8,288 nucleotides of DNA from Bacteroidia bacterium. GTDB taxonomy: Bacteria > Bacteroidota > Bacteroidia > Bacteroidales > CAJPTX01. The stretch spans positions 1 through 8,288 of the forward strand of contig CAJPTS010000069.1 of the NCBI GenBank assembly GCA_905373625.1, read 5' to 3'. Of this stretch, positions 1 through 8,061 are shown in pieces. How positions within the stretch are numbered: position 1 is the first letter of the stretch; every line of letters begins with the position of its first letter. Made by a program: the position numbers and the translations under genes. The notes below the pieces were generated by a model. That model was given only the letters and a program-made list of their open reading frames with translations, had not been told where the DNA came from and searched no databases.

Positions 1-30
1 CACCGTTTTTTACTAAACTAGGTATTGTTC

Positions 31-1509
31 ATGGCTCGAGTGTCGCAGTCTCTTCAGCAGAAGTTACAACAGCGTTTGTCACCGCAGCAAATACAGGTGG
101 TACGCTTATTAGAGATCCCCATTGCACAACTCGAACAGCGTATAAAAAAAGAGCTCGAAGATAACCCGACGCTAGAGGAAGGCGAAGCCCCAGATCAAGA
201 GACTGAGGCTACTGAACTCCAAGAGTATAACGAAGATTCTGAGACCGAGGCTAGCGCATCGACTAGCGAAGATGAATTCTCCGTCGATGATTACCTCCCA
301 GACGATGAGTATGATTCTGACTACCGCGACACTAGTAATGGTAGCGCAGAGCGCGAATATGAATTGCCACTGGCGACGGTAGTATCCTTCCGCGATCAGC
401 TTTTAGAGCAACTCGGCTATCAGCGCATTTCGGAGGAGACGCGCAAGCTTGCGGAGTACATCATCGGTAACTTAGATAATGATGGTTATCTACGACGCAA
501 TTTGTCTGCATTGCGGGACGACATGTTGCTACTACAGGGCATAGATGTGCCCTTAGAAAAGCTCGAACGGGCGCTTGCGGTAGTACAAGAGCTAGAACCG
601 CGTGGTATAGGGGCCACCACGCTACAGGAGTGTCTGTTGCTCCAGTTAAAGGGGCAAAATACAACGGTGGCACGGCAGGCACGCCTCATTCTGGAGCGCT
701 GTTACCAACGCTTTGTGCAAAGACACTACCAGCGTATTCAGGAAGAACTGCATTTGAGCGAGGACGAGCTGCGTGCCGCGTTAGACTACATTTCCAAGCT
801 CAATCCGAAGCCTGGTGATATGGCCGACTCTGGGCATTTGCACGGCGCGCAGACAATTATCCCAGACTTTATCCTCGGACTCGATGACCGTACGGGCGAG
901 CTTGTACTCTCTTTGCACGGCGAGAATATGCCCGAACTCCATATTAGCTCGGAGTATCGGCGCATGCTTAAGGAGTATGCTGCAAAAAAGAAAACCTCCT
1001 CGGAAGCAGACAAAGAGGCAGCGCATTTCGTGAAACAGAAAATAGATGCGGCACAATGGTTTATTGATGCGCTTAACCAGAGGAATCGGACGCTCATGTC
1101 AGTCATGCAAGCCATTGTAGATTATCAGCACGCCTACTTAATGGATGGCGACCTCCGTAAGTTGCGCCCCCTGATACTCAAAGACATCGCCAATCTAACG
1201 GGGTTGGATATTTCCACCGTCTCGCGTGTGGTGAGCAGCAAATACGTACAAACGCCGTTTGGTATATTGCCGCTCAAAGATTTTTTTAGCGAGGGTATAC
1301 AAAATCAGGACGGAGATACAATCTCCACGCGAAAGATTAAGGCGGCAATGCTCTCAGTCATAGAAAAAGAGAACAAACAAAGCCCGCTCACAGATGATCA
1401 GATTGTAGAGACCTTAGCCGCTCAAGGTTTCGTCTTAGCGCGCCGTACGGTTGCAAAATATCGCGAGCAGCTAAATATCCCCATGGCAAGGCTTCGTCGT
1501 GAGATTTAG
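31..1509 (+). CDS. rpoN: RNA polymerase sigma-54 factor (RpoN)
   Basis: Sigma-54 directs core RNA polymerase to -24/-12 promoters that need an AAA+ activator to open. The 492-residue protein shows the full family layout. Residues 1-48 are the glutamine/leucine-rich activator-interacting region I (RVSQSLQQKLQQRLSPQQ). Residues about 49-112 form a strongly acidic, low-complexity region II. The core-binding domain follows, with KLNPKPG near residue 250. A lysine-rich stretch before FVKQKIDAAQWFIDAL resembles other Bacteroidota sigma-54 proteins. A helix-turn-helix lies at about 384-404 (DIANLTGLDISTVSR), followed by KYVQTPFG. The RpoN box ARRTVAKYRE is at 470-479, near the C-terminus. I chose ATG at 31; an in-frame TTG two codons upstream is possible but adds only two residues. 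No strong Shine-Dalgarno is visible, and only 30 bp of upstream sequence is available, so its promoter cannot be judged. The gene is intact. Confidence 0.97.
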   Translation: MARVSQSLQQKLQQRLSPQQIQVVRLLEIPIAQLEQRIKKELEDNPTLEEGEAPDQETEATELQEYNEDSETEASASTSEDEFSVDDYLPDDEYDSDYRDTSNGSAEREYELPLATVVSFRDQLLEQLGYQRISEETRKLAEYIIGNLDNDGYLRRNLSALRDDMLLLQGIDVPLEKLERALAVVQELEPRGIGATTLQECLLLQLKGQNTTVARQARLILERCYQRFVQRHYQRIQEELHLSEDELRAALDYISKLNPKPGDMADSGHLHGAQTIIPDFILGLDDRTGELVLSLHGENMPELHISSEYRRMLKEYAAKKKTSSEADKEAAHFVKQKIDAAQWFIDALNQRNRTLMSVMQAIVDYQHAYLMDGDLRKLRPLILKDIANLTGLDISTVSRVVSSKYVQTPFGILPLKDFFSEGIQNQDGDTISTRKIKAAMLSVIEKENKQSPLTDDQIVETLAAQGFVLARRTVAKYREQLNIPMARLRREI

Positions 1510-1513
1510 AGCC

Positions 1514-2038
1514 ATGTCGCGCATTTATTGCCACTATCTCACCTCTCCCTGCGGATCGCTTCTCCTGTGTGAATATGACAAGCGCCTCTGTTTGTGCAAT
1601 TGGGTGAATGATACCTCTGTACCGCCCTCGGAATACGCAGGGGTGGCGTATATCCTAAAATTACAGCCTGTCTTTATTCTAGAACGTACTGCCTTTTTAG
1701 CGGATGTGGAACGGCAATTAACCGCCTATTTTCGAGGAGAATTAACAGAATTCTCTGTTCCGTTGTACGTGGCGGGGACGTATTTTCGCGTATCTGTCTG
1801 GAATGCACTCCGCACCATTCCTTACGGCGAGACGATTTCGTATGCCACCTTGGCATTACGCATAGGGCGTTCCAACGCTTTTCGGGCTGTAGGACAGGCT
1901 TGTCATACAAATCCGATCTCTATTATACTGCCCTGTCACAGAGTTATAGGTAGCACGGGGATGCTTACGGGGTACGGCGGCGGATTACGTATTAAAGAAT
2001 ACTTGTTAGCCTTAGAAAGGCAGTATAAAGCAAATTAG
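1514..2038 (+). CDS. ogt: Methylated-DNA--protein-cysteine methyltransferase (Ogt/MGMT family)
   Basis: This suicide DNA-repair protein transfers the alkyl group from O6-methylguanine (and O4-methylthymine in some members) to its own cysteine. The 174-residue protein has the alkyl-acceptor motif PCHRVIG with Cys141. The arginine finger of the recognition helix is Arg124 in FRAVGQA, the hinge asparagine is Asn133, and a conserved glutamate is at 168 near the C-terminus. PYGETISYATLA precedes the helix-turn-helix as in Ogt/AdaB/MGMT proteins. The N-terminal part is the short Ogt-type domain; there is no Ada phosphotriester-repair or AraC domain, so a role as an adaptive-response regulator is unlikely. 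ATG at 1514 lies 4 nt after the rpoN stop, suggesting cotranscription. An in-frame GTG at 1499 would overlap rpoN and add five residues unlike the family start, so I prefer the ATG. Symbol ogt is by family similarity. Confidence 0.94.
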   Translation: MSRIYCHYLTSPCGSLLLCEYDKRLCLCNWVNDTSVPPSEYAGVAYILKLQPVFILERTAFLADVERQLTAYFRGELTEFSVPLYVAGTYFRVSVWNALRTIPYGETISYATLALRIGRSNAFRAVGQACHTNPISIILPCHRVIGSTGMLTGYGGGLRIKEYLLALERQYKAN

Positions 2039-2066
2039 TAGATCAACGGTCTAACGAATTAGTTAA

Positions 2067-2090
2067 AAAGCACGCTAGTAGGAGTGCTTT
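2067..2090 (+). terminator. Possible terminator hairpin after ogt
   Basis: A perfect 7-bp inverted repeat, AAAGCAC (2067-2073) and GTGCTTT (2084-2090), encloses a 10-nt loop and starts 28 nt after the ogt stop. The 5' arm is preceded by A residues and the 3' arm ends in TTT, but there is no T tract beyond it. CACGC (2071-2075) could alternatively pair with GCGTG (2091-2095). The position at the end of an operon and upstream of a promoter-like box fits a weak intrinsic terminator; the missing T run keeps confidence low. Confidence 0.35.
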
Positions 2091-2177
2091 GCGTGTACTT
2101 TAGCTCTCGTTCCCTGTATCTGTCTTGTCTTTGCAATTGAAACTGCCGCTTATTACGCTCCTCTTCATATTTCCTAT

Positions 2178-2185
2178 TACCTTTG
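2178..2185 (+). promoter_or_regulatory. Bacteroidota-type -7 promoter box upstream of the DUF6155-like gene
   Basis: TACCTTTG fits the Bacteroidota housekeeping -7 consensus TAnnTTTG. It ends 25 nt before the ATG at 2211, so transcription would start near 2192 with a leader of about 20 nt. That leader contains AAGAGGA about 5-6 nt before the ATG, a better Shine-Dalgarno than elsewhere in the window. No clear -33 TTTG box is seen at the usual distance. The same octamer precedes nadB. This is a consensus match in the right place, not proof. Confidence 0.5.
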
Positions 2186-2210
2186 TTTACTTCATGTTAA
2201 GAGGATTGCA

Positions 2211-2711
2211 ATGGCTAAGTTGACGTTAAGGACATTTTGCAAGGAAAGCGACAAAGCGGCGCTTGAGAAGTTGTTACACTATGTTAATAAGGCGAGTAAA
2301 GAAGCAAAACTTGTAATAGACTTTTATCTTAACCCCGATCCCGAGGCAGAGTTTGAAAAAGCTAAGCGCAAATTAGACAGAGAGTTAAGTAGACCGAGGC
2401 TTCCATCGACCCAAACATGCAAAAAGATCATTCAAGATTTTATTAAACTGGACGCTGACGACAAACTTGCAGTCGAGCTTCATTTCTTTTATGTAACTGA
2501 ACTCTTGGCTATTATAGATGGACATGATCTGGGGGGCCATGAAATAGCAGATAAGACCTTCGAGGTCTATTGCGACTTGACCGAATATTTAGAAGCTCAT
2601 AATCTGACAGCGGAATTCCGTACCCGCTTAAATAAGTTAATAAAACGAGCAAAAAAAGTGATCCCAGATTTTGATCTATTTCTAGGAGACGTATATCTAA
2701 CCCGCAAATAA
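2211..2711 (+). CDS. DUF6155-like small helical protein of unknown function
   Basis: This 166-residue cytoplasmic protein has no signal peptide, membrane segment or recognisable catalytic motif. It is rich in lysine, glutamate, leucine and aspartate and should be almost wholly alpha-helical. The N-terminus (MAKLTLRTFCKESDKAALEKLL), the phrase VIDFYLNPDPEAEFEKAKRKLD, a central KKIIQDFIKLDADDK segment and a following helical segment resemble the Bacteroidota family I remember as DUF6155; this match is from memory and needs a profile search. It contains two cysteines in the first 70 residues and no metal-binding CxxC pair. It has its own promoter-like box and a visible ribosome-binding site. Its stop is 14 nt before murB, so the two are probably one transcript. 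That linkage may be incidental; I assign no function. Confidence 0.85.
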   Translation: MAKLTLRTFCKESDKAALEKLLHYVNKASKEAKLVIDFYLNPDPEAEFEKAKRKLDRELSRPRLPSTQTCKKIIQDFIKLDADDKLAVELHFFYVTELLAIIDGHDLGGHEIADKTFEVYCDLTEYLEAHNLTAEFRTRLNKLIKRAKKVIPDFDLFLGDVYLTRK

Positions 2712-2725
2712 CACTTCGCCCGCAA

Positions 2726-3733
2726 ATGGTAGATCTCACGTCTTACAACACTTTTGGTGTACGTGCTGTAGCAAATGCTCTAGTGGAATTTGAGCAGACG
2801 GAGGAAATTGTTCAGTATGTGAACTCTTTACATGCTACTCCGCGTCCGTATTTTGTACTGGGAGGAGGCGCTAATGTGCTATTTGTAGATGATTTTTCGG
2901 GCGATATCCTACACCTGACCAACAAGGATTTGACGACGGTACACGAAGATGCCCAGCACATTGTGGTGCGTGTAGGAGCTGGTTATATATGGGACGAGTT
3001 CGTGGCTTGGAGTGTAAAAAAAGACTTATGGGGGCTAGAACTCCTCTCGGGTATTCCTGGCACTGTAGGCGCTTCGCCCGTACAGAATATAGGGGCTTAC
3101 GGATCAGAAGTGTCTGAGACGATTGTAGAAGTGGAAGCCGTGGAAATTGCATCGGGCTCTTTGGTACATTTTCAGGTGGAGGACTTGGCATTAGGGTATC
3201 GGACTAGCCGTTTTAAGCAAGAATGGAAATCGCGTTACATAGTACATCATGTATGCTACCGCCTTGCTAAACATTGTGCTTCTTTTGCCAAATATGAGCG
3301 TTTGGCGCTGGAAAAAGACGTTAATACCCCTCAAGGTGTACGTGATAAGGTACTCTCCATCCGATCGGCGAAATTGCCCGCTGTAAATGAATTGGGGAGT
3401 GCGGGGAGCTTTTTTAAGAATCCTGAGGTTGAATCGTCCGAATTGTCGCGCTTACGCAGTACCTACGAGAGCATGCCCTATTACGCTACTGAGCGTAACG
3501 ATGTGTACAAACTCTCGGCGGGCTGGCTTATAGAACAATGTGGTTGGAAAGGCTCTAGAGTCGGCAACGCAGGCGTCTATGAAAAACAAGCGCTAGTAAT
3601 TGTGAACCATGGAGGTGCTACAGGGCGGGAAATTTTTGCACTGAGTGAGCAAATTGCAGCTGACGTATACCAGAAAATGGGTGTCCGTCTTGAACGCGAG
3701 GTTGAAGTCGTACCCGCAAAGACGCGTTATTAG
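2726..3733 (+). CDS. murB: UDP-N-acetylmuramate dehydrogenase (UDP-N-acetylenolpyruvoylglucosamine reductase)
   Basis: MurB is the FAD enzyme that uses NADPH to reduce UDP-GlcNAc-enolpyruvate to UDP-MurNAc, the second committed step of peptidoglycan synthesis in the cytoplasm. The 335-residue protein starts with the family signature YNTFGV. The FAD-binding segment contains GGGANVLF (46-53), and GIPGTVGASPVQNIGAYG follows further on. The catalytic set is complete: Arg159 in GYRTSRF, the proton-donating Ser228 in GSAGSFFKNP, and Glu325 in EREVEVV. The GYRxSxFK segment and length match the E. coli-like class (type I) rather than the shorter Gram-positive class. ATG at 2726 is the only start that keeps the N-terminal motif, and it has no obvious Shine-Dalgarno. 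It follows the DUF6155-like gene by 14 nt and is probably cotranscribed with it. Confidence 0.97.
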   Translation: MVDLTSYNTFGVRAVANALVEFEQTEEIVQYVNSLHATPRPYFVLGGGANVLFVDDFSGDILHLTNKDLTTVHEDAQHIVVRVGAGYIWDEFVAWSVKKDLWGLELLSGIPGTVGASPVQNIGAYGSEVSETIVEVEAVEIASGSLVHFQVEDLALGYRTSRFKQEWKSRYIVHHVCYRLAKHCASFAKYERLALEKDVNTPQGVRDKVLSIRSAKLPAVNELGSAGSFFKNPEVESSELSRLRSTYESMPYYATERNDVYKLSAGWLIEQCGWKGSRVGNAGVYEKQALVIVNHGGATGREIFALSEQIAADVYQKMGVRLEREVEVVPAKTRY

Positions 3734-3760
3734 AGAAATCCGCACCTAAAACACACATCC

Positions 3761-3790
3761 GAGCACCCCAAATAGACCCTCTTTGTGCTC
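3761..3790 (+). terminator. Possible terminator hairpin after murB
   Basis: GAGCAC (3761-3766) and GTGCTC (3785-3790) form a 6-bp inverted repeat around an 18-nt loop, 28 nt after the murB stop. ATTTCT (3791-3796), directly after the 3' arm, could also pair with AGAAAT (3734-3739), giving an extended bulged stem. The following sequence is T-rich (ATTTCTTTATCTC) but has no uninterrupted T run. The location between an operon end and the next promoter fits a terminator, but the long loop makes it weak. Confidence 0.3.
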
Positions 3791-3851
3791 ATTTCTTTAT
3801 CTCGTCCGCAGATAACATTTTCAAAGCGTAAAGCACCAGTACGCGCCTAAG

Positions 3852-3859
3852 TACCTTTG
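3852..3859 (+). promoter_or_regulatory. Bacteroidota-type -7 promoter box upstream of nadB
   Basis: TACCTTTG fits the TAnnTTTG consensus and is identical to the box at 2178-2185. Initiation would fall near 3866, giving a leader of about 45 nt to the ATG at 3911. This helps decide the nadB start: an in-frame TTG at 3857 lies inside the box and upstream of the predicted transcript start, so it cannot be used from this promoter. No clear -33 box is visible. Confidence 0.5.
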
Positions 3860-3910
3860 AAAGTATTACTTTTACACAGAAATGTACAACAGAGCGGACA
3901 GGGGCGAGTT

Positions 3911-5524
3911 ATGGAGCGGACAGCGGACGCAACATTAAAGACCTTCGATTATGTGGTGGCAGGCAGCGGGCTTGCAGGTTTAAGCGTCGCGCTTCGTGCA
4001 GCGCGTTATGGGCGCGTGGCAATTGTTACCAAGTCGTGGGTACGTGAGAGTAATTCCTATTATGCACAGGGCGGTATCGCCGCAGTGACCGATGAGGGCG
4101 ATAGTCCCGAAGAGCATCGTGCCGACACGCTTACAGCAGGGCGTGGGCTCTGTGATTGGGACGCCGTAGATGTGTTAGTGCACGAAGCCCCTGAGTGCAT
4201 ACATGAGCTCATTGAGAGTGGTATGCACTTTGACCATATAGACGGCTCTTTAGCTTTGGGATTAGAAGGCGGGCATCACCATAGACGAATCTTACATGCT
4301 GGTGGCGACGCGACTGGAGCATTGGTTACAAGCTTTCTGGCGAAAAAAGTGGCAGAGCATCCGAACATAGAGATCTTTGAGAACCACGTAGTGCTTGAGC
4401 TGGTTATGCGCAGTGGCGCGTGCTGGGGGCTTTCCACATGGGATGTTACGGCGGAGTGCGAACAGCTCTTTATTGCGCGTCATACATTTCTAACTATCGG
4501 TGGCACGAGTGCCATTTATTCGCGTACCACGAATCCCAGTACGACTGTGGGTGATGGGATTGCCATTGCGTGGCGAGTGGGCTGTCCTATTGTAGATTTT
4601 GAGTTCATTCAGTTTCATCCCACGGCACTATTTGCAGGAGAGAACGCATTTCTTATCAGCGAGGCGGTACGCGGTGAGGGGGCACACCTTCTTAATGAGA
4701 AGGGCGAACGTTTTATGGCGGAGAAGTATCCGCTGGCAGAACTAGAACCGCGCGATACCGTGGCACGCGCCATTGCAAACGAGATTAGCAAAAGTTCGCT
4801 CCCCTGCGTTTGGCTCGATTTACAACATCTCGACGCAAAGCGTATTCTAGACCGCTTCCCTACCATAGCACGGCATTGTGCAGAACTAGGATATGATCTC
4901 ACAAAACGAATTCCCGTAGCCCCCGCAGCACATTACATGGTCGGTGGAGTGCGTACCAATCTTTATGGTGAAACGGGTATCCCCAATTTATACGTCTGCG
5001 GCGAGTTAGCATCAACGGGGATCATGGGCGCAAATCGGTTAGCCTCCAATTCGCTTATCGAATGCCTCGTCTTTGGGCGTAGAGCCGTCGAACAGACACG
5101 TATCGTACCTACGTTGTCTCTCCCTACAGAGTTTCAGCCGCTCTATACGATAAATTCTGCACGCAGCGACGAATATCTACAGGCGCGACGCACCGTTTCA
5201 GAGCTTCTTTCAGAGTACGTGGGCATAGTACGGAGCGCCGACTCGCTTGCAACGGCAAGAGAGAAGTTGGCAGCATTAGAAGCAGATTTTGCGCACCGTT
5301 ACCACGACGCCTCCAGCGAATTCTATGCACACGCGATCGAGAACCTTCTGATCGTGGCACGGCTTTTAATAGAGGGGGCTGATTTTCGCAAGGAGACCCG
5401 AGGGGGGCACTATCGGTCAGATTTCCCAGAGCAACGCGAGGAATTCGCTTTTCATACTGTACAGGTGCGCGGGAAAGCTATCGATAAGAAACCCGTGCAA
5501 GCGAGAGCACAAGAAGCACGGTAG
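3911..5524 (+). CDS. nadB: L-aspartate oxidase (NadB)
   Basis: NadB is a soluble FAD enzyme that oxidises L-aspartate to iminoaspartate, which quinolinate synthase NadA turns into quinolinate for NAD synthesis. In anaerobes fumarate can serve as electron acceptor. The 537-residue protein is close to the 540 of E. coli NadB. It begins with the dinucleotide fold VAGSGLAGL (Gly18-x-Gly20-x-x-Gly23) and SYYAQGGIAAV. The residues matching the four known E. coli active-site positions are present: Glu119 in EGGHHHRR, Arg281 in EPRDTVARA, His341 in AAHYMVGGV and Arg376 in MGANRLASNS. A C-terminal helical domain follows, as in NadB and fumarate reductase flavoproteins. The EGGHHHRR segment favours NadB over succinate dehydrogenase. 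I chose ATG at 3911 over TTG at 3857 because the upstream extension does not look like the family and overlaps a promoter box. nadA and nadC are not in this window. Confidence 0.96.
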   Translation: MERTADATLKTFDYVVAGSGLAGLSVALRAARYGRVAIVTKSWVRESNSYYAQGGIAAVTDEGDSPEEHRADTLTAGRGLCDWDAVDVLVHEAPECIHELIESGMHFDHIDGSLALGLEGGHHHRRILHAGGDATGALVTSFLAKKVAEHPNIEIFENHVVLELVMRSGACWGLSTWDVTAECEQLFIARHTFLTIGGTSAIYSRTTNPSTTVGDGIAIAWRVGCPIVDFEFIQFHPTALFAGENAFLISEAVRGEGAHLLNEKGERFMAEKYPLAELEPRDTVARAIANEISKSSLPCVWLDLQHLDAKRILDRFPTIARHCAELGYDLTKRIPVAPAAHYMVGGVRTNLYGETGIPNLYVCGELASTGIMGANRLASNSLIECLVFGRRAVEQTRIVPTLSLPTEFQPLYTINSARSDEYLQARRTVSELLSEYVGIVRSADSLATAREKLAALEADFAHRYHDASSEFYAHAIENLLIVARLLIEGADFRKETRGGHYRSDFPEQREEFAFHTVQVRGKAIDKKPVQARAQEAR

Positions 5525-5571
5525 AATTCTTTTAGAAACTACTCGCTTCGCTCTTCGGAGAACAAAAAATC

Positions 5572-8049
5572 ATGTTGAATTATTCGTTTCAAGAACTTCA
5601 GTGGGCATTTCCTAGTCGTGTACAAGGAGTAGAGTGCGCTCCGATACGCGAGGTTGCCGTAGATAGCCGGATGGTTACTGACGGTGCACGTCTTCTCTTT
5701 TTCGCTTTAGTGGGCGAGAATCACGATGCTCATAACTACGTAGAGACTCTTTATAAGGAACACGGAGTGCGTTGTTTTGTAGTTTCTGTGTATCGACCTG
5801 CTTATCGTTTTCTCACTGAGGCTACTTTTTTTTGCGTAGAAGATACATGCAAGGCTCTCCAACAATTTGCCAGTTACCACCGCCAGCGCTTTCAAATCCC
5901 CGTGGTGGGAATTACGGGCAGTAATGGGAAGACGGTCGTAAAAGAGTGGCTCTCGCAGGTGCTTGCAGTCAAGTGGCGCATAAACCACAGTCCCAAGAGT
6001 TATAACTCGCAGACGGGAGTTCCGCTCTCTGTTCTGGGCTTAGCCCCCAAAGACGAAATAGGCGTTTACGAAGCGGGCATTTCGCAAATGGACGAGATGC
6101 GCAATTTGGAGGCAATTATACGCCCAACACTAGGCATATTCACCAATCTCGGGCATGCACATCAGGCAGGCTTTCCTGACTTGGAAACCAAGGGGCGTGA
6201 AAAAATGCAACTCTTTGCCCGTGCCAAACAATTGGTTGTATGTCGCGACCAAGAGATCGTGTATAGCCTCGCGCTGCAATTACAACGTGAGCACGGCGTA
6301 AAACTCATTACGTGGTCTACTACGGGTAAAGAGGCTGATTGGCAATTTACGCTCTCGTCGCCTAAAAACGGGGGAAGCTTACCTTTTTCTCTCGTACTGG
6401 ACAAACAAGAACAGCAGTACCTCGGTTTACTACCAGCCAGCGATGCGGCCTCGGTAGAGAATGCTCTGCACACCTTAGTGGCGAGTGTTACATTAGGACT
6501 CCCCGTAGCTGAGGCGTTGAAACTCGTAGAAGGCTTGCACTCGATTCCTATGCGCCTAGAACGACACGAGGGAGTAAACGGGCACGCACTCATCAATGAT
6601 AGTTACAGTTGCGATCTGGAGTCACTAGACGTCGCTCTCGGTTTTCTTTGTCAGCAGGCCGCTAACGAAAAGAAGGGGCTTATTCTCTCAGACATCGATC
6701 AGTCGGGCATAGCGCCCCAAGAGCTTTATACGCGAGTGGCAACTATGCTAGAGCAATACGGAGTAACCCTCTTAGCGGGGATCGGTTCTACCATTGCCGA
6801 GCAAAGCGCCCTATTTCCTAAAACTCAGTTCTTTGCGTCTACCGAAGCGTTCATACAAACGCACGAGTCAGGACGATGGCAATCTTATGCGATTCTTGTC
6901 AAAGGAAGCCGACGCTTCGGATTTGAAAAGATTTGTCAGCTCCTAGAGCGACGCCTGCATCGTACGGTCATGGAAGTAAACCTTGCAGCACTTGAGAACA
7001 ATCTCAATTACTTCCGCAGCCGTTTGCGTAAAGGAGTAAAACTCTTGGTACTCGTCAAAGCATTTGCTTATGGCAATGGGCTCGGCGAGCTCGCGCAGCT
7101 CCTACAGTATCACAAAGTGGACTATCTGGGGGTGGCTTTTGCTGACGAAGGTTTTGCATTACGACAAGCGGGTATTACGCTACCCATTCTGGTACTGAAT
7201 CCTGCCCCAGATGCAATCTCCGCCATGTTAGAGCACCGTCTAGAACCCAATATTTTCTCATTGGAATTGTTACACGCTTTCAATGAGGCGACAGGGGGGG
7301 ATAAGAAGCACGACTACCCAATCCATTTGAAATTGGATACGGGCATGCATCGCGTAGGCTTTATGGAGAACGAAATGGAGGCTTTACTGGAGGCGCTTCC
7401 ACGTTGTACTCACTTACGCGTAGCGTCTATATTTAGTCATCTAGCAGGGGCGGACGAGGCGGATCTGGATGCCTTTACGCTTTCGCAGCTAGAGGCTTTT
7501 GAACGAATGTCGTCCCGTATTCTAAAAACGCTCCCCTACGGAATTATGCGCCATATTCTCAATTCGGCTGGTCAGGAACGCTTTCCCGAGTGGCAATATG
7601 ACATGGTGCGCCTCGGCATTGGGTTGCATGGCATTTCTGCTTGCAGTAATAAAGAGTTACTCCCCGTGGCGAGCTTAAAGACTTTTGTAGCGCAGATTAA
7701 GGAGCTGAAAGTGGGCGAGACGGTGGGGTACGGGTGTCACGGCAAAGTACTGCACCCAAAACGCATTGCAACCATACCCATCGGGTATGCCGATGGCTAC
7801 AATCGGCGTTTAGGAAACGGAACGGGAAAAGTCTTTGTAGGAGGGCAGCTTGTACCAACCATTGGCAATATCTGCATGGATACGTGCATGATAGATATTA
7901 CGGGACTAGACGTACACGAAGGCGATTGCGTCACCATTTTCGGGGACTCTCCCACCCTCGAGGAGCTTTCCGCGTGGTTAGAGACCATTCCCTACGAGGT
8001 ACTTTGTTCTATTTCTCCCCGCATTCCCCGAACCTATTTTTCAGAATAA
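5572..8049 (+). CDS. murF-alr: Bifunctional UDP-MurNAc-tripeptide:D-Ala-D-Ala ligase / alanine racemase (MurF-Alr fusion)
   Basis: One 825-residue protein joins two cytoplasmic peptidoglycan activities. The racemase makes D-alanine from L-alanine with PLP, and MurF adds D-Ala-D-Ala to UDP-MurNAc-tripeptide using ATP. D-Ala ligase (Ddl), which acts between them, is not in this window. Residues 1 to about 460 are MurF: ATP loop GITGSNGKT (113-121, Lys120), then SPKSYNSQTGVPLSVL, YEAGISQMDEM and NDSYSCD (342-348). Residues from about 464 are Alr: VMEVNLAALENN, PLP lysine Lys496 in VKAFAYGNG, Arg680 in VRLGIGLHG, catalytic Tyr720 in VGYGCHG, and GNICMDTCMID. The VKAF variant of the usual VKAD motif is, as I recall, normal for Bacteroidota fusions. 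The MurF motif usually DSYN reads DSYS (Ser346). There is no frameshift or internal stop. ATG at 5572 is 47 nt after nadB with no promoter box between, so readthrough from nadB is likely. Confidence 0.96.
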   Translation: MLNYSFQELQWAFPSRVQGVECAPIREVAVDSRMVTDGARLLFFALVGENHDAHNYVETLYKEHGVRCFVVSVYRPAYRFLTEATFFCVEDTCKALQQFASYHRQRFQIPVVGITGSNGKTVVKEWLSQVLAVKWRINHSPKSYNSQTGVPLSVLGLAPKDEIGVYEAGISQMDEMRNLEAIIRPTLGIFTNLGHAHQAGFPDLETKGREKMQLFARAKQLVVCRDQEIVYSLALQLQREHGVKLITWSTTGKEADWQFTLSSPKNGGSLPFSLVLDKQEQQYLGLLPASDAASVENALHTLVASVTLGLPVAEALKLVEGLHSIPMRLERHEGVNGHALINDSYSCDLESLDVALGFLCQQAANEKKGLILSDIDQSGIAPQELYTRVATMLEQYGVTLLAGIGSTIAEQSALFPKTQFFASTEAFIQTHESGRWQSYAILVKGSRRFGFEKICQLLERRLHRTVMEVNLAALENNLNYFRSRLRKGVKLLVLVKAFAYGNGLGELAQLLQYHKVDYLGVAFADEGFALRQAGITLPILVLNPAPDAISAMLEHRLEPNIFSLELLHAFNEATGGDKKHDYPIHLKLDTGMHRVGFMENEMEALLEALPRCTHLRVASIFSHLAGADEADLDAFTLSQLEAFERMSSRILKTLPYGIMRHILNSAGQERFPEWQYDMVRLGIGLHGISACSNKELLPVASLKTFVAQIKELKVGETVGYGCHGKVLHPKRIATIPIGYADGYNRRLGNGTGKVFVGGQLVPTIGNICMDTCMIDITGLDVHEGDCVTIFGDSPTLEELSAWLETIPYEVLCSISPRIPRTYFSE

Positions 8050-8061
8050 GCGAGCCAACGG

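Noticed and set aside
49..380. Acidic low-complexity stretch in RpoN as a possible insertion
   Set aside because: An acidic, variable region II between the activator-interacting and core-binding parts is normal for sigma-54 proteins.
3857..3910. N-terminal extension of NadB from TTG at 3857
   Set aside because: The TTG overlaps a TACCTTTG promoter box, the extra 18 residues do not resemble the family, and ATG at 3911 gives a normal length.
4761..4777. Sigma-54-like -24/-12 sequence (TGGCAC ... TTGCA), tempting because rpoN is nearby
   Set aside because: The GG to GC spacing is 11 instead of 10 bp, and it lies inside the nadB coding sequence where it encodes VARAIAN, a conserved family segment.
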